From positions 14,260,896-14,324,895 of the forward strand of contig NC_084802.1 in assembly GCF_963169125.1 (NCBI RefSeq): DNA of 64,000 nt. Direction: 5' to 3'. Positions 1-10,749 of the stretch are shown here, in pieces. The translations under genes and the position numbers were made by a program. How positions within the stretch are numbered: the stretch's first letter is position 1; each line of letters starts with the position of its first letter. The notes below the pieces were generated by a model. That model worked only from the letters and a program-made list of their open reading frames with translations, was not told the origin of the DNA and ran no database searches. Source of the DNA: Humulus lupulus. Taxonomy: Eukaryota; Streptophyta; Magnoliopsida; Rosales; Cannabaceae.

Positions 1-687
1 TGGAACAAGTACTTACCGCTGATCGAGTTCTCGTACAACAATAGCTACCAGTCGACGATCGAGATGGCACCTTATGAGTTGCTATATGGAAGAAGGTGTC
101 GATCACCGTTGCACTGGGACGAGGTAGGAGAAAGGCAGCTTCTAGGGCCCGAAGCTGTTAGGCAAGCTCAAGAAGCAGTAACGCTTATTAGACAGCGTAT
201 GCTTGCTGCTCAAAGCCGACAGAAAAGCTATGCAGATACCAAGAAACGCGATGTGGAGTTCCAAGTTGGAGATCAAGTCTTCCTGAAGATATCTCCTATG
301 AAGGGTGTCAAGCGGTTCGGGAAGAAAGGCAAGCTCAGTCCCCGATTCTTAGGTCCTTTTGAGATATTGGACAAAGTGGGACCAGTTGCGTATAGACTAG
401 CCCTACCGCCAGCACTAGCCGATAGTCACAACGTCTTCCACATCTCGATGTTACGCAAGTATGTGTCAGACCCATCTCACGTCCTCAAGTACGATACCAT
501 AGCACTCCAGAAAGACTTAAGTTACGAGGAACGACCGGTTAGCATCCTAGATAGGGGGATGAAGCAGTTACGGTCCAAGAGCTTTCCTATAGTTAAAGTC
601 CTATGGAGCAATAGTTCTGAACGCGAGGCAACGTGGGAGTTGGAAGAGGACATGCAGAGCCGGTATCCGGAGTTATTTGGTAAGTAA
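1..687 (+). CDS. Ty3/gypsy pol, C-terminal end of integrase with chromodomain-like tail (5' partial)
   Basis: The reading frame is open from base 1 and ends at TAA 685-687; its beginning lies outside the window. It starts within the integrase C-terminal part (YNNSY, then YELLYGRRCRSPLHWDEVGE, a strongly conserved plant gypsy block). It continues through the GPF/Y-like region (LGPFEILDKVGPVAYRLALP, HNVFHISMLRKY) and finishes with a chromodomain-like tail (VLWSN...ATWELEEDMQSRYPELF). In chromoviruses such tails help direct integration to heterochromatin; that role is family knowledge, not shown here. No stop or frameshift occurs in the visible 228 codons, so this may be the best-preserved coding piece of family A in the window. 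The polypurine tract and 3' LTR follow directly. A homologous but stop-ridden copy lies at 40679-41400. Confidence 0.93.
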   Translation, partial: WNKYLPLIEFSYNNSYQSTIEMAPYELLYGRRCRSPLHWDEVGERQLLGPEAVRQAQEAVTLIRQRMLAAQSRQKSYADTKKRDVEFQVGDQVFLKISPMKGVKRFGKKGKLSPRFLGPFEILDKVGPVAYRLALPPALADSHNVFHISMLRKYVSDPSHVLKYDTIALQKDLSYEERPVSILDRGMKQLRSKSFPIVKVLWSNSSEREATWELEEDMQSRYPELFGK

Positions 688-723
688 ATTTCGAGGACGA
701 AATTCTTTTTAGTAGGGGAGAAT
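688..723 (+). other. Gypsy polypurine tract region before the 3' LTR
   Basis: Between the pol stop codon and the LTR there is a short segment with TTTCGAGGACGAAATTC followed by the purine-rich run AGTAGGGGAGAA, directly in front of the LTR's TG. This is the expected place and composition for the plus-strand priming tract. The same segment is repeated before the LTR at 41438. Confidence 0.75.
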
Positions 724-2642
724 TGTAGAGTCCAAGAACTTTACTTAGCTAATTGTTTAGTAGTATTATAGTATGTTTAGTGTTATCATTGTTACTTTGG
801 ATTTTTGGTTCAGACCGGGAGTTATTTGGACACTCATAGTAGTACTTATAGATTTTCTAAGTTTAACCTATAGTTTAAGAATATTAAGTATAACCTAAGG
901 TTTGATTAATGTGTCTGATATTAAGGAATATATTATTATATTATAAGGTTTAGACATCAACCAATAGGATTTTAAGCACATGTTTTGAATGGTAATTAAG
1001 GATTTAGTATTTTTGAGGATTAAATTAAATAAGGGTAAAAGTTTGAATGTATAGGGTCAGTCAGCAGCTTTGAGCACGTTGAGGGCTTAGTCAAGGCTGT
1101 TTACTCCATTCAAACTCAGCTAAAAATGTGTAAATTCGTGTTTAAATATTCAGCGTATGCCGATATATCGCAGCTATAGGGGGCGATATGTCGCAGCACG
1201 TAGACACGGAAAACACGAATCGATGCACGGTCGCCTCGGGAACAAAGGTCCAGGCGATATATCGCCTATAGGGGCGATATATCGCCTCCACCAGCATGTT
1301 TTCAAATTCATTTGAATTCTTTTCCCTTCAGCCATTCAAACGCCTTCAACAGTCCAGCATCTTCTGAACGAGTCTTCAGCCTCTGCTGAACGATTATTCA
1401 AATGATTTTCACTTAAAAAGCCATTATTTTTATTCAAGTAAAATCAAGATATTTTCATTCCCAAACTCTATAAATAGGACCTAGTACCCAGCCATTATTC
1501 ACCATTTGCTCTAAGTTCAGAGGCTGCTAGTGTTAAGTGAGTGTAAGAGTGTAAACACTTGGTTTGGGAAAAACTATAAGCTTAAACATCATAAGCTTAT
1601 CAAACACTTGGGAAGTAAGTGAGTGCTATAGTATTTCGGTGGATGTTAGATTGATCTTGCAATCTTTGAGGTAAACCCAAAACTCTAGTCCTTTCTGTAT
1701 TCTATGTTATTTCTTTTCTCAAAACCTTCTACTCAGTCCCCTAACCTTATTCTTATTTTTGGTTAGGGAATCCAAGTTCTTAAGCACTTAAGTGGTGGTA
1801 AGCATATTTTCGTTTAATGGTTTAGTCTTCCTATTCTCTTTCATTTCATCTCCTTTCTTTAGACTCACCCTTGTTCATTGTGGTTTTAGGAGTGTTCCAA
1901 AAGTCCTAACTCAGTCCATTTTATCCCGGTAACTTTGGTAAGGAAAATAGGCTAGAATTAACATGTTATGTGATTATGTTATCTATATGTTTTATGTTAT
2001 TAAAAGTGTTATGATTTATGTGTATGTTTGTAGGCTTGGGCATATGACCCATATGACTAACAAGACCCCAAATGGGTTATGGGCATATGACCTACTTAGC
2101 TAGTAGGACCCCATTAACCCCATGGGCATATGCTTGTTTAGCCTATGGGACCCCAAGTAATAATGGCCATTATAATAAGTGTATGTTATATGTATTATGT
2201 TAAGTCTTTATGTTTTCTTATGAAATTGTGTATATGACTATGTGTTAGGTTTTTCCTTGCTGGGCATTAGGCTCACTCCTTTCTGTTTATGTGCAGGAAA
2301 ATAAGCTTAGAGGCGGTAAGATTCGTGATGCTTGGGAGGATGTGTATCGATGATGAATGGAGTCAAGGGGCCGAGCGTTATCGATTCGAGGATGTAGTCT
2401 CCTTTTATGTTTTTTTTATGGTTTTACATGTATTTTCCGCATTATTATGTAATGTCTTTTATTTTAAATCTTATTTTGTTTTAAAGACAATGGGATCCCA
2501 AAATCCTTCTTAGTATTCTGTTTCTTTGTAAATAACTCTTATTTTCAAGTTACTCAATAAATTATGGTATTTTCGTAAAATGTAAGTTTTTATGTATAGT
2601 TTCGATAATGGTCCAATTAGTCTAGATTAGTGGGTCATTACA
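724..2642 (+). repeat. Family A gypsy 3' LTR, complete (1919 bp)
   Basis: It begins TGTAGAGTCCAAGAAC and ends GGGTCATTACA, giving TG...CA ends with the short inverted repeat TGTA/TACA. Close relatives with the same ends lie at 41438-43385, 44936-46879 and, on the other strand, 34314-36226. A TATA box (TATAAATA, 1469-1476) lies about 745 bp in, with GGCGATATATCGCC palindromes (1253-1266 and 1273-1286) upstream. Around 2036-2160 are about three imperfect tandem units built on GGGCATATGAC...ACCCC. The LTR abuts copia RT sequence at 2643, so the element sits inside that copia. The other LTR and the left target duplication lie outside the window. Confidence 0.92.
1469..1476 (+). promoter_or_regulatory. 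TATA box of family A LTR
   Basis: TATAAATA within the conserved phrase ACTCTATAAATAGGACCTAG, which is present in every family A LTR here. It marks the likely U3/R border. Confidence 0.7.
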
Positions 2643-4480
2643 GCTTGTTCTTCCTATCCCTTAGGATTTGGATTCCCAGAACATAGCTCGCCTTGCCCAA
2701 ATCTTCCATTTGGAACTTTTCAGCTAACCACTTCTTTACATTTGACAATGTCTCTACATTGTTCCCAATGAGCAAAATGTCATCAACGTAAATAACTAAG
2801 AAGACCACCATTTTTCCTTTGATGTATTTATACACACATGATTTGTCGACATTATGTTTGAAGCCATATGTTTTAATTGTTTCATCAAAAGTTATATTCC
2901 AAAATCTAGATGCTTGCTTTAATCCATAAATGGATTTCTGCAACTTGCACACCTTTTGATCTTCCCCTTTCTTTATGAACCCTTCTGGTTCTACCAAATA
3001 GATACTTTCATCAAGATAGCCATTCAAAAATACTGTCTTGACGCCCATTTGCCATATCTCATAATCATTGGCAGCCATTATGGATAAGATGATACAAATG
3101 GATTTGAGCATGGCCACAGAAGAAAATGTTTCTTCATAATCAACACCTTCTCTGAGTGTAACCTTTGGCTACAAGCCTCACTTTGAAAGTCTCCATTTTC
3201 CCATCTACACCTATTTTCTTCTTGTATATCCACTTACACCCTATGGGTCTGACATCTTCAGGTGGATCCACAAGTTCCCAGACAGAATTGGAATACATCG
3301 ATTCCATTTCTTAGTTCATGGCTTCTTGCCATTTCTCCTTTTTAGGATCATCCATTTCCTCTTTAAAGATCGTCCTTGTCTATATCAGAAACAAGGACAT
3401 GTGCCTCATGTTCGTAGTGAACAGGTTGTCTCGCAATCCTCCCAATACGATGTCGCACCGAGGTTTCTTTTTCAGAAATCATGATTTCCTCAGTTTTTCA
3501 TTTATCATTTAGTGATGAAGATGATTGTGATGGAATCTTATCAGTTGTGAGTTCCTCCAACACTACCTTGCTCCGTGGTTTATAGTTATTCATATATTCA
3601 TGTTCAAGGAAGGGCGCATTTGTGGAAACAAATACCTTTTGATCCTTGGGACTACGAAATAACCATCTCTTGTTTCTGGAGTGTAGCGAACAAAAATGCA
3701 CACTTCTAACCTTGATTCAAGTTTCCCTAATTTAGGTTTAAGAACATGAGCAGGACAACCCTAAATGCCGAAATGGTGCAAACTAGGTTTGTTTCCATTC
3801 CACAGTTCCAATGGCGTTTTGCTAATGGTCTTAGATGGGACTATATTCAAATGTACGCCGTCTTTTGAAGTGCATATCCCCACAATGAGAGAGGAAGTGA
3901 AGAGTAGCTTAACATAGACCTGACCATGTCCAACAAGGTCTTGTTTCTCCTTTCAAAAACACCATTATGTTGTGGCACTCCTGATGCTATGAGTTAGGAT
4001 AGAATACCATGTTTCAGCAAGAAATCTTTGAATCTAAATCCAAATATTCTCCACCTCGATTAGATCAAAGTGTCTTTAGATTTTTACCTAACTGCTTCTC
4101 AACCTCAACTTTGAACTCTTGAAAGTTACCAAAGTTTTTAGATTTCCTAAGCATTAGGTAAGTGTGACCATATCTTGAGTAATCGTCAATAAAAGTGACA
4201 AAATACTCATACCCACCTCTTTCTTGTACATTGATTGGACCACAGACATCGCTGTGTACAAGCTCCAAAGGTTCTTTGGCTCTATATCCTTTTGGTGAGA
4301 AAAGACATTTGGTCATTTTTCCTTCTAGACAAGATTCACAAACCAGAAGAGTTCCAACTCTTAGTTCTCTCAAAGGTCCATCTCTTGTTAATCAGTTTAT
4401 CCTATCTAGACCTATATGACCAAGGCTAAGATGCCAAAGATATGTGTCATCATTGTTTGAAACTTTTTGTCTTTTGTTAC
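2643..4480 (-). pseudogene. Copia #1 pol remnant (GAG-pre-integrase, integrase, RT)
   Basis: On the minus strand, reading down from about 4480: GAG-pre-integrase (WHLSLGHIGL..RINRL, CESCLEGKM), the start of the integrase core (ELVHSDVCGPI, YFVTFIDDYSRYG; 4065-4373), a decayed stretch, then RVT_2 reverse transcriptase (2643 to about 3310: WELVDPPEDVRPIGCKWIYKKK, then FLNGYLDESIYLVEPEGF, YGLKQASRFW, YVDDILLIGNN). A frameshift lies near 3140-3170 and further breaks between 3310 and 4065. In the first RT catalytic block the usual QMDVKT reads QMGVKT, so a metal-binding Asp is lost. The YVDD box is kept. RNase H is missing because the family A element interrupts the gene at 2642. A dead copy. Confidence 0.88.
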
Positions 4481-6140
4481 CTTGCCGTTTTGATACTTTA
4501 AATAATTCTGAATTATTGAGCGTTTGTTCATTTTAATGAAAGTGATAAAGTCCAAATATTCAATTGAATGTCTAAAGAAAAATTAAGAATAATCAAATTA
4601 TAAATAAATATTTTGAAGTCATTACATGCAATAAAATTTCAAATTAACTAAAATGAACTAAACATTGTTCAAACAACAATAAAGTTTTCTTTTAAAGAAT
4701 TTTAAATAAATGGACTTTCTTTAATGCTTTCTTGAACTAGACACTGTTCCTCTTTTCCACTTCATGATCTTCATCAGCAACCTTCTTGATCCGTTAGATT
4801 CATCCATCTACACAAAAGAATAAACATTGTTAGTGGACCCTGAGTTAAGAGCTCAGAATGACAAATCTCTTTCCACTTAGTTATAAGAACAAATAAATCA
4901 TATTTACCTTTCTTATTCTTCATAAATTCAGCGATCATTTCATGCTTGGTCGATAGGATTTCATTCTCATAAGATCACTTATCATATATGTGTCCATACA
5001 TAGCATGGACGACCTCTCATATATCATATGCATATTTAAGGCTTTGTAGAGTATTTTTGGTCCTATATTCACTTATTGTAGTAAATAATACCTATCCTAT
5101 GATTTATTCTTGACCACTTGGTGTACTCAAACTGATCAATCACTGAAGCATCTATTGGTGGTTCATTGATTGGTGGTGTTTTAACAGTCTCCATTAAATT
5201 CTCTCTTAACAATAATATATCCATATCATGTCTCCAAAATAATATATTTTAATCATTAAGTTCAACCACTACATTGCAGTTGTTTGGAGACATTTTAACT
5301 GAAATAATATAAAAACAATAATATTACCATTTGAAAAATATCAATGTTTTTAAAAGTAAACATGATGCATGAATGCAACAATTTAAACACATAAATTAAC
5401 ATTTACTTTTCCACGATAAAACTACACAACAAATAAAGTGTCGCCTTAGGGTCGGTCAAGTTAAATTCAAATAGCGTATAAGACAATCTTATCTTTATGA
5501 TTTAAAACTTAAAATAACTCTTTATTTTCTCTTTTAAATATAAAGCACCGCTGGTTTGGTCAAGATTCAATTATCCACTGCGAAAGCTTAATAACATCTT
5601 TGTAAGTTTAACCCATTATTTCATATTTCATGACTTAACTTAGAGAGTGCTGCCTTAGAGTCGGTTAAGCCTAAAATATATCACTTCCTCCTATCATCGT
5701 AAGAAGCCAACCTCGGTATTAATATGTCTAGAATCCTTCCTTGAGGGGACGGAAACGAAACCCCCTTGAGGCCCTATTCATATCTCACAGCGTTGTACTA
5801 ATAATGGAGACCATAGATCACATTGAGATGTTCACCTGCTCCCACTAACTATTTAAGATTAAATGTGTTTTATTAAACTAATCAATTAATTCCAAATTAA
5901 TTACTAGGTTATTTTATAACCCTATGAATTAAATAAATTACAATAATCATAATTATAAAAGTGTATGTTTCTATAATTTATGTGATCTAAATAATTTCCC
6001 ATTACATTAATCTAACTTTACTAAAACTCCTTTTACATAAAGTTGATTATCTTAAAGGCCTATAAAACCTATTGTTTTTATTATGGTGTGAGTTACCAAG
6101 TTTTAACTAATTTAATACTTAGTAGTTTACATGCAATTAG
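4481..6140 (-). other. AT-rich 5' part of copia #1, no readable gene
   Basis: No sustained reading frame. The segment lies upstream of copia #1 pol in transcription sense, where gag and leader should be. A short stretch near 4700-4800 (minus strand) reads like a lysine/arginine-rich gag tail, but I cannot confirm it. Near 5440-5470 and 5650-5680 the phrase CCTTAGRGTCGGTYAAG occurs twice, suggesting an old internal duplication. It ends where the family B LTR begins. Confidence 0.45.
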
Positions 6141-8740
6141 TGTAACCCCCTAAAATCCAGGGACCGTTACGGTGTGCCTTGTAAACAGTGCTAAACTCGC
6201 TAATCGAGTCATTTGGCCAAAATCGTGTAACTAAGTATGATTAGCGGTTTAGGGATTAAAAATTTTGGTTAAGATGTAACGTTTCATTAGAACATTTATT
6301 ATATACATTGAGATCCCAAAAATATAATTTAAAGGTATACTACAAGAAAATATTTACAACCAGCCGATCTAGGCGGGAAAACAAGGTTCAACCCTAGTTC
6401 CTCTTCAAACCTCGGCCGTGGTGGTCGAGCAGCTGCATATGTACACATCATCACCTAAGCTCTCCAACTCAAGGATGGTCCAACTTTCTTTTGCCTTTAC
6501 CTGCACCACATAGCACCCGCGAACCGAAGCCCAACAAGAAAACTTAATATGCTCATGAACAGTTATAACATGTCATTAGATCATAAGGCACACGCCTAGC
6601 AGATATAGCCCTATTCAAGCAGGCAAACGAGTTCACATAATGTTGAGTATAACACATCAACCAATGATCATAATAATAATTCAAGGCTTTTAGCCCAATA
6701 TACAAGAGTGGCAGTGGTACAGTCACTAAGGTGGGTTCCGTTCCCAATAGCCATGTGACGTTAGAGTCACCGGGGCTTATAGATAAGTGATCCTTTCACT
6801 AGCTTATACAAGATAGGTATCTCGTGAAATAGTCACCAGCATAAACCTGTCGAGTAGATAAGTGATCCTTTCACTAGCTTAGATAGGATAGGTGCATGAT
6901 GACTAGTCACCAACATAACCTTCCTCATGACCATAGAGTCATAACCCTGGAACATCGTTCCCTAGCCATGTGACAAACGGTCACCTGGGCCTTAGGCCCT
7001 GGCTCTGAGTGACTGGTCTTAGACTAGCCAAGCGCTTATAAGTTCATCGACCTTAGGGTCAGTCTAGCGTTAATGCCTTAGAGCCATTCAACACTGATAT
7101 CGATTAGATCTAATCTTCATTCGGCCCTGCGTTCAGGACGCTATTGTCCTTTCTGACTCTTAGGTCAGTGTCCCTGACTAGTCAGTACCATAAACAAGTA
7201 AGCAATGCCACCAAACATATATCACATATATCCAATATTCGAATACAGGGCATTCAGCATGCTTACTCAACAATTACTAGCATAATTAGGACCATGCATA
7301 AACACAGAAGCTCAAGCTCTAAACATTCTCATATTTAATAATCATAGCATGCCCTAATCTCATATTTCTCGTGCATCACATGCATCGTATTTAACCACTT
7401 GAGATGCCTCAACAATAATCATGCATGCCACACTTAATAATCCAACATGCATCAAGAATAACCATGCATGTTATACATACACAGGGTGCAGTTTTCTTAC
7501 CTCAAATTCGAGCTAGAATGAATAAAATAACGACCCTTGAGAACAATCAACTATTAGTCCTTTAGCGGCCACCTAGTCATAACCAAATACGGGACACCAT
7601 CAATAAAATGATAATCAAGGGTTCCCAAACCAAGATCTAGACTCCGGGACATCAATCCCCACTAATCCGGGTAGTAGGAACGATGCCGAGGCCTAAAACC
7701 ATGTTCCCGGGGCCAAAACACACAAACAGGCTCAACCCTGCTCAAGGGCTGCGGTCCTAGCACCTTGGACCACCGCCCCCAGCCATTCCAGAAGCAAGGG
7801 ACGCAGCACCCAGCAAGCACAAAACTGCTCCACCTGCTCCTTCGAGCTAGGGCCGCGGCCCCCAACCTAGAGCCATCCCCAAACACGATTTTCAACATCC
7901 CAAAGTCTCCAAATTCATGCCTAAACATTACCAAATCATCAAATCAAAGTTCCTAAGCTTCCCAATGGTCCAAAACCATCAAAACCCAAAGCTCAATCGA
8001 ACCAAAAACTCAACAATTCACAAAATCCAATTCTAAGCTTAGAAACTCTAAAAACTCAAAACTTAAACTTAGATTACCTTCAATTGGGTTGTTTTCCGTC
8101 AAATCCTTCGGTTAAGAAGCTTCTAATCTTTCCTAGGATCGCTATGCCTCGATCCTCGCTTGATTCTGACTCCTAGAACTCGAGATTTCTTCAAAAAGGC
8201 TTCGAACGGTAAAATGAGCTAACGAAGGAGAGAGGAAATGTTTTCTAACGTACGTTCTATCTGACAAGCTACTTCAAGCTTAAGTAACCTCAAATAAAAC
8301 CTAATGCTCGGGTTCCCGAAAACACCCCCGAGGACATTATAGTCAAAACTTCCAGAATTTCCTCCTGACCTCAAATACTCCCAATTTATTATCAAATAAA
8401 CATTCTTATTACCCAATAATCGACCCCGTTATGACAAAACTGCTAACTCATAATATAAGATCGTCTCATGCCGAATAACTCGAATATATCTCCATAATAA
8501 TAAAATCTCATTCACAAATTACAATATGCACCCAAATATACAAATATGCCCTCAACATGCCAAATTACCAAAATGCCCTTATAATTATAAATACACCCAT
8601 ATGCATGCATTTATCATCATATAATAATATAATTCACATGAACATGCATATGATCATTAAATAGCATCATAATTCAGTTATGGCCCTCTCGGCCTCCTAA
8701 TCAAGGTCCTAACCCTTATTAGGAAATTTGAGGCATTACA
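6141..8740 (-). repeat. Family B gypsy solo LTR, full length (2600 bp), imperfect TSD ATTAG/ATTGG
   Basis: Plus-strand ends are TGTAACCCCC and GGCATTACA. Orientation follows from 47755, where the same end is preceded on the minus strand by a polypurine tract and gypsy pol; the LTR therefore starts TGTAATGCC at 8740 and runs leftwards. Flanks are ATTAG (6136-6140) and ATTGG (8741-8745), a 5-bp duplication with one difference. It contains two copies of GATAAGTGATCCTTTCACTAG (about 6780 and 6855) and a GC-rich block at 7740-7870 containing GGGCCGCGGCCCC. No internal region adjoins it, so it is a solo LTR inserted in copia #1. Confidence 0.85.
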
Positions 8741-9360
8741 ATTGGTTTCTCCAAAACAATTCATATAAACAAATAGGACAATCCTAGATAATCATGTTTC
8801 TAAAAATGCATGAATAATGAGAAATTGTGTGGGGTTTCGTGAATGACATGTAATTGAATAATGCATGATCATGTTATCAATAACATAATTGAACATTTAT
8901 TTAAATAAATAAATAAATAAGCAATAAATGATGAACTGAGTACTAATGAGTATTTCTAAGATTTACAACCCTTTGGAAAAAATTAGAAATAAAATTGCAA
9001 TCTAAGTCTATGTAGCTTTCAAGACTCTCAAAGAATGCTCCTTCTCTCCTTTAGGCTTTCTTGCTAATCTTTAGGAAGTTTGTTTTGCCCAACTTATTAA
9101 TTAGAAATAAATTTTCTAATTAATTTATTTAATTAAAACTAACTTTTAATTAAATAACCATTTTTATCATCTTTTTAATTTAGTTGAATTTAAATAATTA
9201 AAGAATCAAATTCAAATAATTATTTAAACTTAAGATATTAAAATATCTTAACCAACTAGAAGATATTTTATTTTCTAATAAAATAAAATAAGATATTTAA
9301 ACTTTTAAATTCAAATAATTTAAAAACTAATTAATTAAAAGATATTTTTCAACAACTTAG
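8741..9360. other. AT-rich segment right of the B solo LTR, no gene seen
   Basis: Probably the continuation of copia #1 beyond the LTR insertion, judging from the target duplication. It contains an AAATAAATAAATAAATAAG stretch (8900-8925) and a run of short TAATTAA/TTAAATA repeats (9100-9350). I see no coding potential. Confidence 0.4.
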
Positions 9361-9394
9361 GAATTAGGGTTATGGGCACCAAGATGGTGCCCTA

Positions 9395-9610
9395 GGGTTG
9401 GCGGCACAAGGTGCCAAGCTCGGCTGGCTGGCTGGCATGCAGGGGCTTGGCTAGGTGCGCAAGGGTGTGCGCAGGTAGGCGTGAGGGCCAGGCGGGAGTG
9501 CGCAGGGGTGCTCGCAGGCCGGCACGGTTGGATAGAGGTGCACGCAGGCAGACGCGGGTGCGCAAGGGCACATGTAGGCAAGCGTGGGTGCGCAGGGATA
9601 CATTATCTAG
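9395..9610. repeat. GC-rich degenerate minisatellite
   Basis: A sharp GC-rich island in AT-rich surroundings. The core words GTGCGCAGG, GGCGTGAGGG and GGTGCGCAAGG recur at roughly 25-35-bp spacing with drift. Because the unit contains few stops, several overlapping frames stay open on both strands and give low-complexity A/R/P/C-rich peptides. I read these as a by-product of composition, not genes. Confidence 0.7.
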
Positions 9611-10046
9611 GGGATGTTTCATTTCGGCACATCTATATGTATATTTTAATAAATAATAAAAAAAAACAATTTTTTTTAAAAAAGGGGGGTGGGAATCAAA
9701 TCCGGCGTATCAAAAGAAAAAAAAAGGGGAAGCTGTTACATTTTTTTTTGTTTTGTGTTTTAAATATTTCTTTATGACCAAAAGTTTCCTTTTTTTTGTT
9801 TGTTTCCTAATTTTGTTTTTGTGTTAATGTTGACAGTTTATTTTTTGGGATATTGTTGTGCACTTTAAAAAGTATATATTCACATATATTCTCAAAAAAG
9901 GAATAAGATCAAATCCGTAATTATCTCATTCTTTATATACGATCAACTAGGGTCTTATTTTCTCCTCAAGTTTCAATCCGATATCTCCTTTCTTTCTTTT
10001 TTAGGTTTCTATTTTCCTTGTGGCAGTTTTTCTTTGCTTTGCAGCC
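9611..10046. other. AT-rich segment with homopolymer runs
   Basis: It holds long A, T and G runs (9655-9740) and a pyrimidine-rich tract ending TTTGCTTTGCAGCC immediately before the ATG at 10047. A weak TATA-like word (TTTATATAC) lies near 9930. It could be the leader of the following ORF; nothing else is recognisable. Confidence 0.35.
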
Positions 10047-10749
10047 ATGGTGAAAACAAGAGGAAGTGGGTCACGGTCTCTCAAGGACTTGAAGGCCGAA
10101 TCTTTGACTGCATCACCCTCACTGACCAAGAAAAAGGTTCATAAGTGCACCTTGTCTCAACCCAACCTCAATGCTGCAACCACCACCACCACAAGTAAAG
10201 CCGTGGTGATTCAGAACCTTGAGGCCCCCAAGGCTCCAATTGGCTCTCCTTCAACAACGGCTCCACTCGCCTCTGCCTCTGCGTCCTCCAAAGATGCCTG
10301 AGCATCTATCTCTGGCGATGGGTCTGATCATGATGGTGCCTCAGCTAAGACCCATTCTGACTCATCCATTTCTCCTGATGTTCTCGCACCCAAGAAGAAA
10401 AATAAAGGGTGGTTCTAGGTTTCCTCCTCATGAAAAACCACTCAGTCTAGGATCTCACCCTTCGGATTCCACTCCAAAGCCTCTTCTCCCATGGGTTCCA
10501 CTCCTCTCTCCAAGTTTCGGACAAAGGTCAAGAAAATTCCTCCACTGCGTTCCTCCTCTGAATCTGGCACATCTGATGTGATTGTTCCCTCTGAAGATGA
10601 TCCTATTGAAGATGATGCCTCTATTGATGATGAAAATTGCATCAGAAGCCGAATCTGACCCATCAGCCCCTCTACTTCTCCAACTTCAAAGAGCAAGAAA
10701 GTTGTGAAAATTCTTGAGCTTCAAACAAAGTTGCCTATGGTTCCTAAGA
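10047..10749 (+). pseudogene. Ser/Thr/Lys-rich N-terminal ORF of unknown, probably retroelement, origin (broken)
   Basis: ATG at 10047 sits in a strong plant start context (GCAGCCATGG). The frame starts MVKTRGSGSRSLKDL, is rich in S, T, A, P and K, and stops at 10301. Past that stop the same kind of sequence continues in frame as an acidic/serine segment (SGDGSDHDGASAKTHSD..., later SESGTSDVIVPSEDD) with stops and a likely frameshift near 10415. It is cut off at 10750 by the family B LTR fragment. I recognise no domain. Such basic-then-acidic low-complexity N-termini are common in plant retroelement gag-like or plant-transposon proteins, but that is an inference. No signal peptide or membrane segment. 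Confidence 0.45.

Noticed and set aside
2289..2513. 74-codon frame, also 43023-43253 and 46379-46615
   Set aside because: Each is the same part of the family A LTR near GTGCAGGAAAATA; no shared protein across copies.
9357..9777. Several overlapping open frames on both strands
   Set aside because: All derive from the GC-rich minisatellite; A/R/P/C low complexity, no domain, and mutually overlapping.
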